51,625 nucleotides of DNA from the NCBI GenBank assembly GCA_002254845.1, contig NKPT01000019.1, positions 1 through 51,625 on the forward strand, in the 5' to 3' direction. Origin of the DNA: Chloracidobacterium sp. CP2_5A (GTDB taxonomy: Bacteria; Acidobacteriota; Blastocatellia; Chloracidobacteriales; Chloracidobacteriaceae). A program made the translations under genes and the position numbers. The notes under the pieces are model-generated. The model was not told where the DNA came from. It ran no database searches and was given only the letters and a program-made list of their open reading frames with translations. Below are positions 27,118-37,299 of this stretch, one piece after another (positions within the stretch are counted from its first letter, which is position 1; the number at the start of each line of letters is the position of its first letter).

Positions 27118-28785
27118 ATGTTCATCTCGTTCATCTCGCAGACATACCGCTTTTACCGCATCGGCTTAGCGCTCGGTCTCGGGCTGGCGACGGCGCTGAC
27201 GCCGTTTGCCGCCCACGCGCAAGACGATGCGCCAACGAAGAAAAAGAAGCCCCGCAAGATCGAGCTTGACAAGATTTATGAGCGGTGGATCAAGGAGGAT
27301 GTGGACTACATCATCACGTCCGAAGAGCGGGCGGCTTTTAAGAAGCTCCAAACCGACGAGGAGCGGGAAGAGTTTATCGAGCAGTTTTGGCTGCGCCGCG
27401 ACCCGGACCCGGACACGCCGGAAAACGAGTACCGCGAGGAATACTATCGGCGCATCGCCTACGCGAATGAGAAGTTCACCTCCGGGATTCCTGGCTGGAA
27501 GACTGACCGCGGGCGCATTTACATCACTTGGGGCCCGCCGGACAGCGTGGAGTCGCGCCCGGCGGGCGGACCCTATGAGCGCCCGATTTACGAAGGCGGC
27601 GGCTCAACCTCGACCTATCCGTTCGAGATTTGGTTTTATCGCTACCTGGAAGGCGTAGGCTCCGGCGTCGAAATTGAGTTCGTCGATCCGACCGGCAGCG
27701 GCGAGTATCGCATCGCCCGCAACGCGGACGAGAAAGACGCCCTGCTGTTTGTGCCGAACGCGGGCTTGACGCTGGCCGAGCAGCTTGGTCTGGCCTCGAA
27801 AGTCGACCGCCCGTTTTTCAGCCCCGGCAACCGGAACGGCAATAATCCGCTCTATCCCATGCGAACCCAGGACATGCCTTTCGAGCGCTTGGCGCTCATC
27901 ACGAATTTGCAGCGCGCGCCATCCGTGCGCTATCGGCAGCTGGCTGAAAAGGTTGATCAGCAGGTTGAGTTTGACGTGTTGCCGTTCGACGTGCGGACCG
28001 ACTTCCTGCGCGCCGGCGAGTCAGCCATCGTGACGACCTTCACGCTGATGTTCAACAACGGCGACTTGGGCTTCAAGGACGAAGGCGGAATTCAAAAGGC
28101 GCAGCTTAACATTTACGCCCGCGTCTCGGCTCTCACCGGCAAGCGCGTTGGAATTTTCGAGGAAGCGCCCATCATCACCTATCAGCAGTCGCTGTTTGAA
28201 GCCGGGCGCAAGCTTAACTCGGTCTATCAAAAGAGCCTGATTTTGCCGCCGGGCAACTACAAGATTGACTTTGTCGTCCGCGACGTAACGAGCGGCCACA
28301 CGGGGATCGTTCGGCAGGGCTTTGAAGTCCCGCGCTATTCGCCGGACGCGCTCTCGACAAGCTCGCTCATTTTGGCGGACTTGGTTGAGCCGGTAACGCG
28401 CGTTTCGGGCAGCCAGTTCATCATCGGGGCGAACAAGGTGCGTCCAAGCGTGACGCAACGGTTTAGGCAGAATCAGAGCTTGGGCGTCTACATGCAGGTT
28501 TACAACGTGCAAATTGACCAAGCTTCGCTGCGGCCGGCGATTGAGGTCGAATACGTTATCACTAGCGCCAAGACGGGGCAGGTTGTCCAGCGTATCCGCG
28601 AGGACGGAAAGAACGGCGTTTCCGATTTGAGCGGTTACGGCCAGCAAATTGTGCTGGGGCGGCTTATTCCGCTAGCCGAGCTTGAGCCGGGCAGCTATGA
28701 AGTGACGGTGGTGATCACCGACAAAGTGGCGCAGAAGACTCTGACGCCCAAAACCTTTTTCACGGTTGAGCCGGCGAAGTCGTAA
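27118..28785 (+). CDS. GWxTD-domain secreted protein
   Basis: A 555-aa exported protein. The N-terminus ([20 protein letters not shown]) is a signal peptide with a cleavage site after AHA. Residues of about 45-170 carry the GWxTD domain: [28 protein letters not shown] and the name motif in [11 protein letters not shown]. The rest is predicted beta-rich, ending in [14 protein letters not shown]. GWxTD proteins are numerous in Acidobacteriota and related phyla; their role is unknown, though surface or secretion roles are guessed. ATG at 27118 has AGGAGG 11 bases upstream. A long hairpin follows the stop. Confidence 0.88.
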   Translation: MFISFISQTYRFYRIGLALGLGLATALTPFAAHAQDDAPTKKKKPRKIELDKIYERWIKEDVDYIITSEERAAFKKLQTDEEREEFIEQFWLRRDPDPDTPENEYREEYYRRIAYANEKFTSGIPGWKTDRGRIYITWGPPDSVESRPAGGPYERPIYEGGGSTSTYPFEIWFYRYLEGVGSGVEIEFVDPTGSGEYRIARNADEKDALLFVPNAGLTLAEQLGLASKVDRPFFSPGNRNGNNPLYPMRTQDMPFERLALITNLQRAPSVRYRQLAEKVDQQVEFDVLPFDVRTDFLRAGESAIVTTFTLMFNNGDLGFKDEGGIQKAQLNIYARVSALTGKRVGIFEEAPIITYQQSLFEAGRKLNSVYQKSLILPPGNYKIDFVVRDVTSGHTGIVRQGFEVPRYSPDALSTSSLILADLVEPVTRVSGSQFIIGANKVRPSVTQRFRQNQSLGVYMQVYNVQIDQASLRPAIEVEYVITSAKTGQVVQRIREDGKNGVSDLSGYGQQIVLGRLIPLAELEPGSYEVTVVITDKVAQKTLTPKTFFTVEPAKS

Positions 28786-28841
28786 GCGCGCGTCATCCGA
28801 CGTGGCGCAAGCGGAGGCCTAGAGCCGCGCAAGCCCCTTGA

Positions 28842-28889
28842 GACAGCCCGGACGTTGCCCTTGCGACAAGGGATGGCGTCCGGGATGTC
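28842..28889 (+). terminator. Long imperfect hairpin after the GWxTD gene
   Basis: GACA, CCCGGACG and CCC on the left pair with GGG, CGTCCGGG and TGTC on the right, with a few unpaired bases and a 9-base loop, then GCTTT. It begins 56 bp after the stop codon. The rest of the gap to 29069 holds nothing recognisable. Confidence 0.65.
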
Positions 28890-29069
28890 GCTTTAGCCGG
28901 CTCGCCGAAAGAGTTTTCCGAGAAGCCACAGCCTTCTTAGGGAAGAAGCGCGGCTTGCGGGCAAGGTAGCCTGACAGCGGTCAGCTGCCCTTTTGAAAGA
29001 GATTCCGGCGTCGGAGCTGCTCAGGGATATTCCGGTGGCGGAAAGACCGAAAAGACTCGTCCGCGACGG

Positions 29070-30023
29070 TCACTCAATGGCCAGCGAGCGGCGGACGCCG
29101 GAACGCTGGAAATAGCGCCGCGCGCGGGCGGCGTCGCGCGCGATCTGCGCGCGGAGCTCGTCCAGCCCGGCGAACTTGCGCTCAGGGCGGAGACGGTGCA
29201 GGAAGCGCGTCCGCAGCGAAGCGCCGTAAAGATCGCCGGCGAAATCCAGAATATGCGTTTCGACTACGCGCTGACGGTCGCCTCCGACCGTTGGGCGAAC
29301 GCCGATGTTGGTGACGCCGCGCCGCCAAACGCCCTGGATGAGCGTGGCCGTGACATAGACGCCATCCGCCGGCAAAACGCGATTGATCACGGCGACGTTG
29401 GCGGTTGGAAAGTCAAGCGTTCGCCCTAGGCGGCGACCGGCGACGACTTTCCCCTCCACGCCGTAAGGACGCATCAGCATTCGCCGCGCCAAGTTGACGC
29501 GCCCCGACTGAATCGCATCGCGGAGCCGCGTCGAGCTAACGCGCTTGCCGCGCAGCAGCACGGCTTCAACCTCATACGCCGCGCAGCCATAATCCATGCC
29601 GAGGCAACGCAGCGTGGCGATATTGCCCTGTCGCCCCCGGCCAAAGACGAAATTCTCGCCCAGATAAATCTCGCGCGCGCCGAGCGTCGTAAAGAGAATC
29701 CGCTGCGCGAACTCGGCCGCCGTAAGGGCCGCCAAGTCGCGGTCGAAACGCAGGACGAGCGCCTGCTGGATGCCCAGGATGCGCAAGGCCTCAAGCCGCT
29801 GCCCAAGGGTCTGAAGCAGCGGCGGCGCGGCGCCAGGATAGAGAACAGCGCGCGGATGCGGATCGAATGTCACGACTGTCGGGACGCATTCAAGGGCGGC
29901 GGCGCGTTCCGCGACACGGCGGATAATGGTCTGGTGCCCCAAGTGCAGCCCGTCAAACACGCCCATGGTGAGAACCGAGGGCGTTCGGAGACCGGGCGCT
30001 TGCCAATCGTGAAAAACGTTCAT
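29070..30023 (-). CDS. ribF: Bifunctional riboflavin kinase/FAD synthetase
   Basis: A 317-aa enzyme that phosphorylates riboflavin to FMN and adenylates FMN to FAD. The N-terminal adenylyltransferase shows GVFDGLHLGHQ (21-31) and TFDPHPRAVL; the C-terminal kinase shows GRRLGRTLDFPTAN and GVTNIGVRPTVGG. The start is ATG at 30023; an in-frame extension of 36 residues exists but begins without a signal and lies between genes. It is 79 bp behind tsaC on the same strand. Confidence 0.95.
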   Translation of the reverse strand: MNVFHDWQAPGLRTPSVLTMGVFDGLHLGHQTIIRRVAERAAALECVPTVVTFDPHPRAVLYPGAAPPLLQTLGQRLEALRILGIQQALVLRFDRDLAALTAAEFAQRILFTTLGAREIYLGENFVFGRGRQGNIATLRCLGMDYGCAAYEVEAVLLRGKRVSSTRLRDAIQSGRVNLARRMLMRPYGVEGKVVAGRRLGRTLDFPTANVAVINRVLPADGVYVTATLIQGVWRRGVTNIGVRPTVGGDRQRVVETHILDFAGDLYGASLRTRFLHRLRPERKFAGLDELRAQIARDAARARRYFQRSGVRRSLAIE

Positions 30024-30102
30024 GCAGGCAACGAAGCCGGCGCGCAAAAATTTCGACAGGCGGGAATGATAGCACTGACCGGCGATGGTTCGCTCGCGGA
30101 AG

Positions 30103-31140
30103 TTACGAGCGCTCCGACGCTTCCGCGTCAAACTCCGGGGACTGACAAGCGGCGCGGGTTAGGCGGTCGCGCACGCCTTCCCAAGCGGCGCTGTCCGGCG
30201 CTTGCTCAACCACCAGGACCTCCGCGCCCTGCGCGTCAAGCTCATGGAGCGCGGCATAGAGCCGGCGGGCATAAGCCGCCGCCTCGCTGGGCAGACGAAT
30301 AAGCGTCGCGTCCGGCGGGGCGGTGATCTCCGAAATCGTCAGCGCCGCCAGACGCCGCCCCGCCGCGCGCCAGCGCGCCAACCGACTTTCAAGGCCTTTA
30401 ACGTCGCCGGACGGCAGCAGCTCGACGCGCGCGCGGGGGGCATAGTGGCGCGGGTGCTGTCCGGGGCTAGGCGCGGTCGCCCCTTGCCGCGGGCGCTGGA
30501 ACGGTTGCCCGGCGACGGCTTCCAGCGCGGCTTGCGACAAGACGCCTGCGCGCCACAGGGTCGGAGGATTGGTCGTCACGTCCAACACCGCCGACTCGAT
30601 GCCGACCGAACAGGGTCCGCCATCTAAAATTGCAGCAATCCGCCCGCCCAGACCGTTGAGGACGTGTTCAGCCGTCGTCGGCGAAACTTCCGTGAACCGG
30701 TTAGCGCTCGGCGCGGCGAGGGGAGCGCCGACCGCGCGAATGAGCGTCCGCGCCAGCGGATGCGCCGGCAGCCGGACGCCCACCGTGTCCCCGCCAGCAG
30801 TGACATTCGCTGGCACGCGCCCCTGCTTGCGGAGGATAAGCGTCAGAGGACCGGGGAAATAGGCGTCCATCAGCCGAGATGCCAGCGGCGGAATGTCGGC
30901 CGCGACGCGCTCGATCCAATCGAGCTCCGCGAGGTGCACGATGAGCGGATGGCTTGGCGGGCGACCCTTGGCGGCAAAAACTCGCGCCACAGCGACTTCG
31001 TCAAAGGCCAGCGCGCCAAGTCCATAGACAGTTTCCGTCGGAAAGGCGACTAATTGACCGTCGCGAAGCAGCGCCGCCGCTTTCGCAATGGCTTCCGGGT
31101 CGGGTCTTTGCGGATCACAGATGAGATATTCCGTCCGCAT
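30103..31140 (-). CDS. L-threonylcarbamoyladenylate synthase, Sua5 type
   Basis: A 345-aa enzyme making threonylcarbamoyl-AMP from threonine, bicarbonate and ATP, the first step of tRNA t6A37. The YrdC domain shows AFPTETVYGLGA, FAAKGRPPSHPLI and GGPCSVGIESAVLD. A C-terminal domain of about 110 aa makes it the two-domain Sua5/YwlC form rather than the short TsaC, with PGQHPRHYAPRA at the linker. The start is ATG at 31140. The transferase tsaD lies elsewhere in the window. Confidence 0.95.
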   Translation of the reverse strand: MRTEYLICDPQRPDPEAIAKAAALLRDGQLVAFPTETVYGLGALAFDEVAVARVFAAKGRPPSHPLIVHLAELDWIERVAADIPPLASRLMDAYFPGPLTLILRKQGRVPANVTAGGDTVGVRLPAHPLARTLIRAVGAPLAAPSANRFTEVSPTTAEHVLNGLGGRIAAILDGGPCSVGIESAVLDVTTNPPTLWRAGVLSQAALEAVAGQPFQRPRQGATAPSPGQHPRHYAPRARVELLPSGDVKGLESRLARWRAAGRRLAALTISEITAPPDATLIRLPSEAAAYARRLYAALHELDAQGAEVLVVEQAPDSAAWEGVRDRLTRAACQSPEFDAEASERS

Positions 31141-31186
31141 GCATTCCAGCTACTGGGGCTAGGGGATCCCCCTGATGGTCGCCAAG

Positions 31187-31468
31187 CTAAATTTTGAGCG
31201 ACTTTGGCAAGTCGTCTGGCGATTTGCCGGGACTGCGCTTCCAGTCCATTTTGACATCGCGCCGGCCGCCATCGCCGATTACTTCCTGATAATACACGGC
31301 GCGCAAGCCGGAACTTTCCAGCGGGACAATGATCCTGAGCCGGCGCTCGGCGTCAATCCGGCGCAGGTTGGGATAAAGCCAAGTCATGAGGCATTCGCCG
31401 GCAAGATCAATCCTCTCGTCGAGGCAGTCCCCTTCCCCGACGCCGTCGAGAAAAGCCTGTCCGAGCAA
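31187..31468 (-). CDS. Possible small gene of unknown function
   Basis: An open frame of 93 codons between pheS and the Sua5 gene. Codon use is like the neighbours and the product looks protein-like (LDGVGEGDCLDERIDLAGEC, then WLYPNLRRIDAERRLRIIVP). The first possible start is TTG at 31468 with no ribosome site; the frame stays open about 17 codons further upstream to a TAA, without ATG or GTG. It may be a small gene with a weak start or the preserved end of a broken gene. No family was recognised. The 220 bases upstream to pheS (31469-31692) hold no gene. Confidence 0.45.
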   Translation of the reverse strand: MLGQAFLDGVGEGDCLDERIDLAGECLMTWLYPNLRRIDAERRLRIIVPLESSGLRAVYYQEVIGDGGRRDVKMDWKRSPGKSPDDLPKSLKI

Positions 31469-31692
31469 GTCGGCCAGCGGGCCGCGGATGGATGGCGGCT
31501 CGAAAAAGCTTGTTTTTTAGACCCGCCCGCGGGGGCCCTTGGTTTCGTGATGCGGGTCCCGCCCCTGCCACAAGCGAAGCGACGAGCGGTCGTTGTTTTG
31601 CGCCCGGCCGAGCGGTCGCGGAGTCGCGCGAAGCGCGAGAGCAACCAACCAGCGAAGGCTCATGCGCTGTCTCCAGATAGCGTCGCCTGACC

Positions 31693-32781
31693 TCAGAACT
31701 GACTCAGAAACCGAAGGTCATTCTCGAAGTACAGCCGGATGTCATCAATGCCGTAAAGCAAAGCGGCCATGCGGTCAATGCCAAAGCCGAAGGCGAAGCC
31801 GGAAAACTCGGCTGGATCAATCCGGCAGGCGCGCAGGACGTTTGGGTGAACCATGCCTGAGCCGCCCAGCTCAATCCAGCCAGTGCGCTTACACACGCGA
31901 CAGCCGGTTCCGCTACAGAAGATGCACTGAAAATCGGTTTCCGCCCCCGGCTCGACAAATGGAAAGTAGCTGGGCCGGAAGCGAAGCGTCACCGGACGCT
32001 CAAAGAGCCGAGTCAAGAACGCCTGAAGCGTGCCCTTCAGATCGGCCATCGTGATTCCGCGCGCGACGTTGAGTCCCTCAACCTGAAAAAACATGGGGTT
32101 GTGGGTCGCGTCCGGCTCATCGCGGCGAAAGACGCGCCCCGGCGCGATCACCCGCAACGGCGGCCGCCGTCGCTGCATGGCATGAATTTGAACGTTCGAA
32201 GTTTGCGAGCGCAGGGCAAGCTCGTCATTGATGTAGAAGGTATCCGTCATCTCGCGCGCCGGATGGTCGGGCGGAATGTTGAGCGCGTCAAAGTTGTAAA
32301 AGACCGTGTCAACCTCGGGGCCATCCTCGACGGCGTAGCCCATCGCCACGAAAATGTCTTCAATGCGCTCCCGAATCTGCGTCAGCGGATGGGCGCGCCC
32401 GCGGCGGCGCGCCAGCCCTGGCAACGTGACATCCACCGCTTCGCGCCGGATGGCTTCGGCTTCCTCAAAAGCCTTGATGTGACGCTCTAAGTCAGTCAGC
32501 GCGGCCTCGACTTCAGACTTGAAAGCGTTGAGCGCCGCCCCGCGCGCCGGGCGCGCATCAGGCGGCAACGTCCCGAGCTGCCTGAGCTGGAGCGCCAGCG
32601 CGCCCTGTTTGCGCGCCAGCCAGTAGTCATTGACCGCCTGCCACTGGCGGCGCGGCGCGGCGGCGGAAGCCGAAACATCCAGGGGCGGCAAGCTCCATTC
32701 GGGAAAGCGCTCGAGAAAGACCGCGGCGAGGCGCTGGTGCGCGGCGGCGATGGCGGCTTGGAGCGATTGGGCGTCAGTCAT
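31693..32781 (-). CDS. pheS: Phenylalanyl-tRNA synthetase alpha subunit
   Basis: A 362-aa class II aminoacyl-tRNA synthetase subunit that pairs with PheT to charge tRNA-Phe. The motifs are [17 protein letters not shown], motif 2 [20 protein letters not shown], the cysteine-rich [12 protein letters not shown] next to [10 protein letters not shown], and motif 3 [16 protein letters not shown] at 32781 is preferred to a TTG 33 bases upstream that lies within the preceding gene. pheT is not in the window. The start lies 13 bp after the prepilin peptidase stop. Confidence 0.95.
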   Translation of the reverse strand: MTDAQSLQAAIAAAHQRLAAVFLERFPEWSLPPLDVSASAAAPRRQWQAVNDYWLARKQGALALQLRQLGTLPPDARPARGAALNAFKSEVEAALTDLERHIKAFEEAEAIRREAVDVTLPGLARRRGRAHPLTQIRERIEDIFVAMGYAVEDGPEVDTVFYNFDALNIPPDHPAREMTDTFYINDELALRSQTSNVQIHAMQRRRPPLRVIAPGRVFRRDEPDATHNPMFFQVEGLNVARGITMADLKGTLQAFLTRLFERPVTLRFRPSYFPFVEPGAETDFQCIFCSGTGCRVCKRTGWIELGGSGMVHPNVLRACRIDPAEFSGFAFGFGIDRMAALLYGIDDIRLYFENDLRFLSQF

Positions 32782-32794
32782 GGCGGCAAGCCAG

Positions 32795-34027
32795 CTAGGC
32801 GACGAAGCTGGCAATGAAGTCGAGATAGGTCGTCAGCCCTTTTTCTCCGAAAAAGAGCGCGAGAAGCGTAGCAAGGCCGAGCATCACGCCAAAGGGCAGA
32901 GCGTGTTGCAGCGCGGATTGCCCGCGCAGCAGGATGCGCGGCGCGGCCGTCAGCGCCCCCAGTAGCGAGGCGATCAGCAACACAAAGAACGTCAGGCCGC
33001 CGCCCAGAAAGGCCCCGACAAACAGCATCATCTTCACATCGCCCAGTCCCATGCCTTCCAAGTTGCCGGAGATGATGGTGTCGCCAGCTTCCAGGCGACC
33101 ATCCACAGTTTGCTCAAGGTCATCGGGAATGCTTGTGATGCGGACGCCGCGCTCGCCGGTCTCGACTTGAGCGCCATCCAGCGCCGTCATGCTGAGCTCG
33201 GGCGAGCCGGCATTCGAAGGCGCAAACTCCGCCTCGGCCAGCTCCTCCGGGGAAAGCGCGCTAAAATCGCCGCCCAGCACGTACACCGCGCCGCGCTTTC
33301 CATTGGCGCGTCGCACCTTGAGCCGGGCCAGCGTGCCAACCACGCAGCGCCGCTTGAGAAAATCCGTCAGGTCGTCCGGCGTCCGCAGAGGAAACGCCCG
33401 CAACCGGAAGTAGCCAACGCCGAGAACCCAGAGCGTCCCCGCCCCAATCGCCATGCCCAGCGCGGCGTTGACCAGCGAGCCGGTCAGACCGGTCATTGGC
33501 AGCGTCCGTCCTGTCAGGCTTTCAAAGAAGATATTCATCCAGTCCAGCCCGACCACGTTGTGATCCGCCATCCGGGCGGCCAGCGCCAGGCCCGTTCCAG
33601 GCAATGTGATGGCATCCGGGAGGATTTGCTCGTTGAAGTCGGTGACAATGAGCGCCACGATGGCGGCCTCGAAGGCGCAGTTGAAGGCGCACTGCAAAGT
33701 CGGCCCGAAAAACAGCAGCGTGCCGAGAAACAACAGCCCCGTCGCCAGCTCGACCAGCGGATACTGCCACGAGATGCGCGCTCGACAAGCGCGACACCGC
33801 CCGCCCAGAATGAGAAAGCTGACAATAGGAAGGTTGTCATACCAGGCAATGGTCGTCTTACAGCTTGGACAATAGGAGCGCGCCGGCTTATTGACGGAGC
33901 CGCCCTGCGGCAAGCGGTAAATCGCCACATTCAAAAAGCTGCCCACGCAACTCCCCAAGACAAAAGCCCAAATCGCCCAGAACCAGAGCGGGATTGTGTC
34001 GTGGAGTTCGACCATCGAGATAAACAT
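32795..34027 (-). CDS. pilD: Prepilin peptidase with large insertion
   Basis: A 410-aa type IV prepilin peptidase (A24 family), an inner-membrane aspartic protease that cuts and N-methylates pilins. The N-terminal domain has the zinc-type motif CPSC...CRAC. The first catalytic Asp is in [11 protein letters not shown] and the second in [10 protein letters not shown]. Usual members are about 250-290 aa; here about 110 extra residues (from [12 protein letters not shown] to [10 protein letters not shown]), mostly beta-like and acidic, separate the two halves. ATG at 34027 is chosen, with 34015 an alternative. A PilT-like ATPase is at 43928-45652. Confidence 0.9.
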   Translation of the reverse strand: MFISMVELHDTIPLWFWAIWAFVLGSCVGSFLNVAIYRLPQGGSVNKPARSYCPSCKTTIAWYDNLPIVSFLILGGRCRACRARISWQYPLVELATGLLFLGTLLFFGPTLQCAFNCAFEAAIVALIVTDFNEQILPDAITLPGTGLALAARMADHNVVGLDWMNIFFESLTGRTLPMTGLTGSLVNAALGMAIGAGTLWVLGVGYFRLRAFPLRTPDDLTDFLKRRCVVGTLARLKVRRANGKRGAVYVLGGDFSALSPEELAEAEFAPSNAGSPELSMTALDGAQVETGERGVRITSIPDDLEQTVDGRLEAGDTIISGNLEGMGLGDVKMMLFVGAFLGGGLTFFVLLIASLLGALTAAPRILLRGQSALQHALPFGVMLGLATLLALFFGEKGLTTYLDFIASFVA

Positions 34028-34171
34028 GCTGCGGAGCGGCCCCGAAACGACGAGTGTTTGGCTTTTATGCCGAATGACCGGCCAAAGACAAGGGGGGCTG
34101 GTTTTGCTATCGTTCGCCCGCCTCCCTTCCGGGGCGCAATCCTTGTTTCTAGGCAGCGATTCCTGAAGCTT

Positions 34172-35752
34172 ATGGCTATCACCTCGCGCGCGCGCGCCTT
34201 GCTCAGCGTTTCCAACAAAAACGGGTTGATTGACTTTGCGCGCGCGCTCCAATCCCAAGGCGTCGAGCTTGTTTCAACCGGCGGCACGGCGCAGGCGCTC
34301 GCCAACGCCGGGCTTGCCGTCCGCGATGTCGCCTCGGTGACGGGTTTTCCGGAAATGCTTGATGGGCGCGTCAAAACCCTGCACCCGCGCATCCATGCCG
34401 GGATTTTGGCGCGGCGCGACATACCGGAGCACCTTGAACAACTCGCGCGGCATAACATCGACCAATTTGACTTCGTCGTGGTCAACCTTTACCCATTCGC
34501 CGAAACCGCCGCCCATCCCGGCGCGACCGTTGAGGAAGCTATCGAAAACATTGACATTGGCGGCCCGACGCTCATCCGCGCCGCAGGGAAGAACTTTCAG
34601 CAGGTCGTCGTCGTCACCGACCCGTCCGACTATGCCGCCGTGGCGGCGGAGCTGACCCAAGCCGGAAGCGTTTCGGCGGAGACCCGTTACCGGCTTGCGT
34701 GCAAGGCTTTTGACCACACGGCGCGCTACGACGCGACGATCGCCGACTTTCTCGCCAATCGGACGGCATTCAACGCGGCAACGGCGCAAGTTGAAGCGAG
34801 GCCGGCAGAGCCCTTCCCGCCGCGCGTCTCGCTCGCGCTCACGCGGCGGCAGGCGCTCCGGTACGGCGAAAACCCTCACCAGTCAGCGGCGCTCTACGTC
34901 GCGGCGGAAAGCGTCGGCGGCATCGCTGCCGCCCGGCAGTTACAGGGTAAAGAGCTTTCCTTCAACAATCTGCTTGACGCCGACGCCGCTTGGGGGCTGG
35001 CTCGGGAATTCCGCGAAGCCGCCGCCTGCGTCATCGTCAAGCATACGAACCCGTGTGGCGTCGGGCTGGCGGCCGTGCCGCTCGAAGCCTTCCGGCTGGC
35101 GCGAGAAACCGATCCGGTCGCGGCTTTCGGCGGCATTGTAGCCTTCAACCAAGTGGTTGACGCGGGAACGGCCACGGAACTTGCCGAAATATTTCTGGAG
35201 GTTGTGATCGCGCCCGGCTTTGACGACGCCGGGCGGAAAGTTCTGGAAGCGAAGAAGAATCTGCGCTTGCTGGTCGTGACCGACGACGCGAGCCAAGGCG
35301 TCAGCTTGCGCGCTATTTCCGGCGGCTTTCTCTTGCAATCGGCCGACGACCGGCTGGCAACGCCGGGGGAGATGCGCGTCGTAACCCGCCGCGCGCCGTC
35401 CGAGAACGAGTGGCGCGACCTGCTCTTTGCCTGGACGGTCTGTAAACACGTCAAATCGAACGCCATCGTCTATGCGCGCCAGGGTCAGCTGGTTGGCGTC
35501 GGAGCCGGTCAGATGAGCCGGGTGGACGCCGTCAAGCTGGGCGCGCTGAAAGCCCGCCTGTCGCTGGCAGGCGCGGTTGTCGCCTCGGACGCCTTCTTTC
35601 CGTTCCGCGACGGGCTGGACGAAGCGACCAAGCATGGCGTCCGAGCAGTCATCCAGCCGGGCGGCTCAATTCGGGACGAGGAAGTTATTGCCGCCGCCGA
35701 CGAGCAAGGACTGGCGATGGTTTTCACCGGCTTGCGTCACTTTCGCCATTAG
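34172..35752 (+). CDS. purH: Bifunctional AICAR transformylase/IMP cyclohydrolase
   Basis: A 526-aa enzyme for the last two steps of purine synthesis. The N-terminal IMP cyclohydrolase shows [19 protein letters not shown] and [13 protein letters not shown]; the C-terminal transformylase shows [19 protein letters not shown] and [12 protein letters not shown] at 34172 is the family start; the open frame upstream is antisense to the prepilin peptidase. It is divergent from that gene with 144 bp between. Confidence 0.96.
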   Translation: MAITSRARALLSVSNKNGLIDFARALQSQGVELVSTGGTAQALANAGLAVRDVASVTGFPEMLDGRVKTLHPRIHAGILARRDIPEHLEQLARHNIDQFDFVVVNLYPFAETAAHPGATVEEAIENIDIGGPTLIRAAGKNFQQVVVVTDPSDYAAVAAELTQAGSVSAETRYRLACKAFDHTARYDATIADFLANRTAFNAATAQVEARPAEPFPPRVSLALTRRQALRYGENPHQSAALYVAAESVGGIAAARQLQGKELSFNNLLDADAAWGLAREFREAAACVIVKHTNPCGVGLAAVPLEAFRLARETDPVAAFGGIVAFNQVVDAGTATELAEIFLEVVIAPGFDDAGRKVLEAKKNLRLLVVTDDASQGVSLRAISGGFLLQSADDRLATPGEMRVVTRRAPSENEWRDLLFAWTVCKHVKSNAIVYARQGQLVGVGAGQMSRVDAVKLGALKARLSLAGAVVASDAFFPFRDGLDEATKHGVRAVIQPGGSIRDEEVIAAADEQGLAMVFTGLRHFRH

Positions 35753-35823
35753 CTTTCCGTTTCCGAAACTTCATGTTTCCGACAACTTTTTCTGACAAAA
35801 GCGGCAAGCCGCCGGCGCGCGCT

Positions 35824-35853
35824 GGGCGGGACGGCTTCCCGGCCGTCCCGCCC
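35824..35853. terminator. Strong hairpin between convergent purH and menG
   Basis: GGGCGGGACGG at 35824-35834 pairs perfectly with CCGTCCCGCCC at 35843-35853 across an 8-base loop. It lies 71 bp after purH and 28 bp after the menG end on the other strand, so it can serve both. Confidence 0.75.
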
Positions 35854-35881
35854 GCGATTCGTCGGCCGGCGAGAGATCCGG

Positions 35882-36616
35882 CTAGACATCGGACAACGCT
35901 GCGCGCGCCCCGGTGTGAAGCGCCGCAATCCCGCCGGATAGATTACGCCACGTCACATCGCGGAAGCCGGCCTTTTCCATTTGAGCCGCCAGCGTCGCCT
36001 GGTCTGGAAAGTGCTGCACAGAGGCCGGCAGGTAGGAATACGCGTAGCCCGAACGCGAAACCGCATTGCCGATCCTCGGTAAAATCCGCGCGAAGTAAAA
36101 GCCAAACAGTTGCTTCAGCCCTGGCACAACCGGATGCGAGAACTCTAAAATGACGACCTTGCCGCCCGGCTTGAGCGTTCGGCGCATTTCGGATAGCGCC
36201 CCGTCAAGGTCCACGACGTTGCGGATGCCAAAGGCGACCGTCACGACATCAAAGCTCGCATCCGCGAACGGCAGCGCCAGCGCGTCGCCCGCCAGCAAGC
36301 GGACCGGACGACCGCTTCGGCGAACCTTTTCCATCCCCCGCGCCAGCATGGGCTGGCAGAAATCCACCCCGACCGTCGGGGCCAGCCGACCCAGCTCAAG
36401 GGCGAGGTCCGCCGTGCCGCAGCAGACATCGAGCGCCTTCGCGTCCGGACGAGTCAGCGCGTCGGCAACTTCTCGAACGGCGGCGCGGCGCCAGCGTTTG
36501 TCAATGCTGAGCGACAGCCAGTGGTTGAGCTGGTCATAGGTCGGCGCAATGCCAGCAAACATCGCCTGGATGCGCCGGGCTTTTTCCGAGCCTTGAAAGA
36601 CGATGGGATTTTCCAT
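35882..36616 (-). CDS. menG: Demethylmenaquinone methyltransferase
   Basis: A 244-aa SAM-dependent methyltransferase of the UbiE/MenG family, for the last step of menaquinone synthesis. Visible are FAGIAPTYDQLNHWLSL at the start, DVCCGTADLALEL (motif I, with a second Cys replacing the usual Gly), FGIRNVVDLDGALSEM and LEFSHP. The presence of mqnE in the window points to menaquinone rather than ubiquinone as the product. The start is ATG at 36616. Confidence 0.93.
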   Translation of the reverse strand: MENPIVFQGSEKARRIQAMFAGIAPTYDQLNHWLSLSIDKRWRRAAVREVADALTRPDAKALDVCCGTADLALELGRLAPTVGVDFCQPMLARGMEKVRRSGRPVRLLAGDALALPFADASFDVVTVAFGIRNVVDLDGALSEMRRTLKPGGKVVILEFSHPVVPGLKQLFGFYFARILPRIGNAVSRSGYAYSYLPASVQHFPDQATLAAQMEKAGFRDVTWRNLSGGIAALHTGARAALSDV

Positions 36617-36658
36617 GGGTTGAGGAACGGCGCGGGCTGGGGGGCGGGCGACGCTGAT

Positions 36659-36687
36659 TTTTCGGCAGCCTCGGTTCGGGCTACAAT
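36659..36687 (+). promoter_or_regulatory. Candidate promoter for the E2/MauE pair
   Basis: TACAAT at 36682-36687 matches a sigma-70 -10 box well. The -35 region 17 bases upstream (TTTTCG) is weak. It lies 54 bp before the E2 start codon in the divergent gap to menG. Confidence 0.45.
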
Positions 36688-36741
36688 AGGCGACACTTTA
36701 CCGATAAAGCGACTTTGGCGAAATGGGGGGTGACGGTTCTC

Positions 36742-37299
36742 ATGGCAACGCCTGACGACGTTCGGCGCGCTCGGCTCACCGCCGACTACGAAGAGATGCG
36801 CACCATTCGAGGCGAATATATCCACTGGCAAAACAACGACTTCCCGGCGACGGACTATGTCGTGACGCTTCGGGTGCGCAGCTATGTCAGCCCCAACATG
36901 ACCCGCGACGAGCATCAAATCCGCATCCTCCTGTCGCCGAACCACCCCTTCGAGAAGCCAACCGTGATGATGCACGGCATGACGCCCATCTTTCACCCGC
37001 ACGTGTGGTCCGATGGGAAGATTTGCATTGGTCAGTGGGACTTCCGCGAAGGGCTGGCCTCGTTTGTCGTCAAGCTGGCGCGGCTGTTCCAGTTTGACCC
37101 CCAGCTCATTGACCCGCACAGCATTGCCAACTACAAGGCGGCGGACTGGTTTTACGCCAATCCGACCTTGTTTCCGTGCGATCAGTCGCGACTGCCGACG
37201 CCTGGCGAAAAGCCGACGCATACGTTTTTGGTCAAGCGCGTATCGCCGCCTCGCTTGCCCGGTAACAGCGCCGGCGGGCGCTTTCACATTCGCTCATGA
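36742..37299 (+). CDS. Bacterial E2-like (ubiquitin-conjugating fold) protein
   Basis: A 185-aa protein with the UBC fold in the right order: an N-terminal helix, strands, then SPNHPFEKPTVMM (the E2 YPFxPP strand-turn), PIFHPHVWSDGKICIGQW and a helical C-terminal half. The putative catalytic Cys95 is exactly ten residues after His85 of the HPN motif, as in eukaryotic E2s, but the Asn is His (HPH). Ubiquitin E2s carry a ubiquitin thioester on this cysteine; bacterial members with E1, JAB or ubiquitin-like partners have been described, but none of those is visible here. ATG at 36742 follows a GGGGGGTGA site. The stop overlaps the next gene (ATGA). Possible functions: protein conjugation, or a UBC-fold domain reused for another thiol chemistry. 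Confidence 0.85.
   Translation: MATPDDVRRARLTADYEEMRTIRGEYIHWQNNDFPATDYVVTLRVRSYVSPNMTRDEHQIRILLSPNHPFEKPTVMMHGMTPIFHPHVWSDGKICIGQWDFREGLASFVVKLARLFQFDPQLIDPHSIANYKAADWFYANPTLFPCDQSRLPTPGEKPTHTFLVKRVSPPRLPGNSAGGRFHIRS

Noticed and set aside
33110-34171. Long open frame preceding purH on the plus strand
   Set aside because: It is antisense to the prepilin peptidase, rich in Arg/Gln, and has no recognisable domain; the family start of PurH is at 34172.
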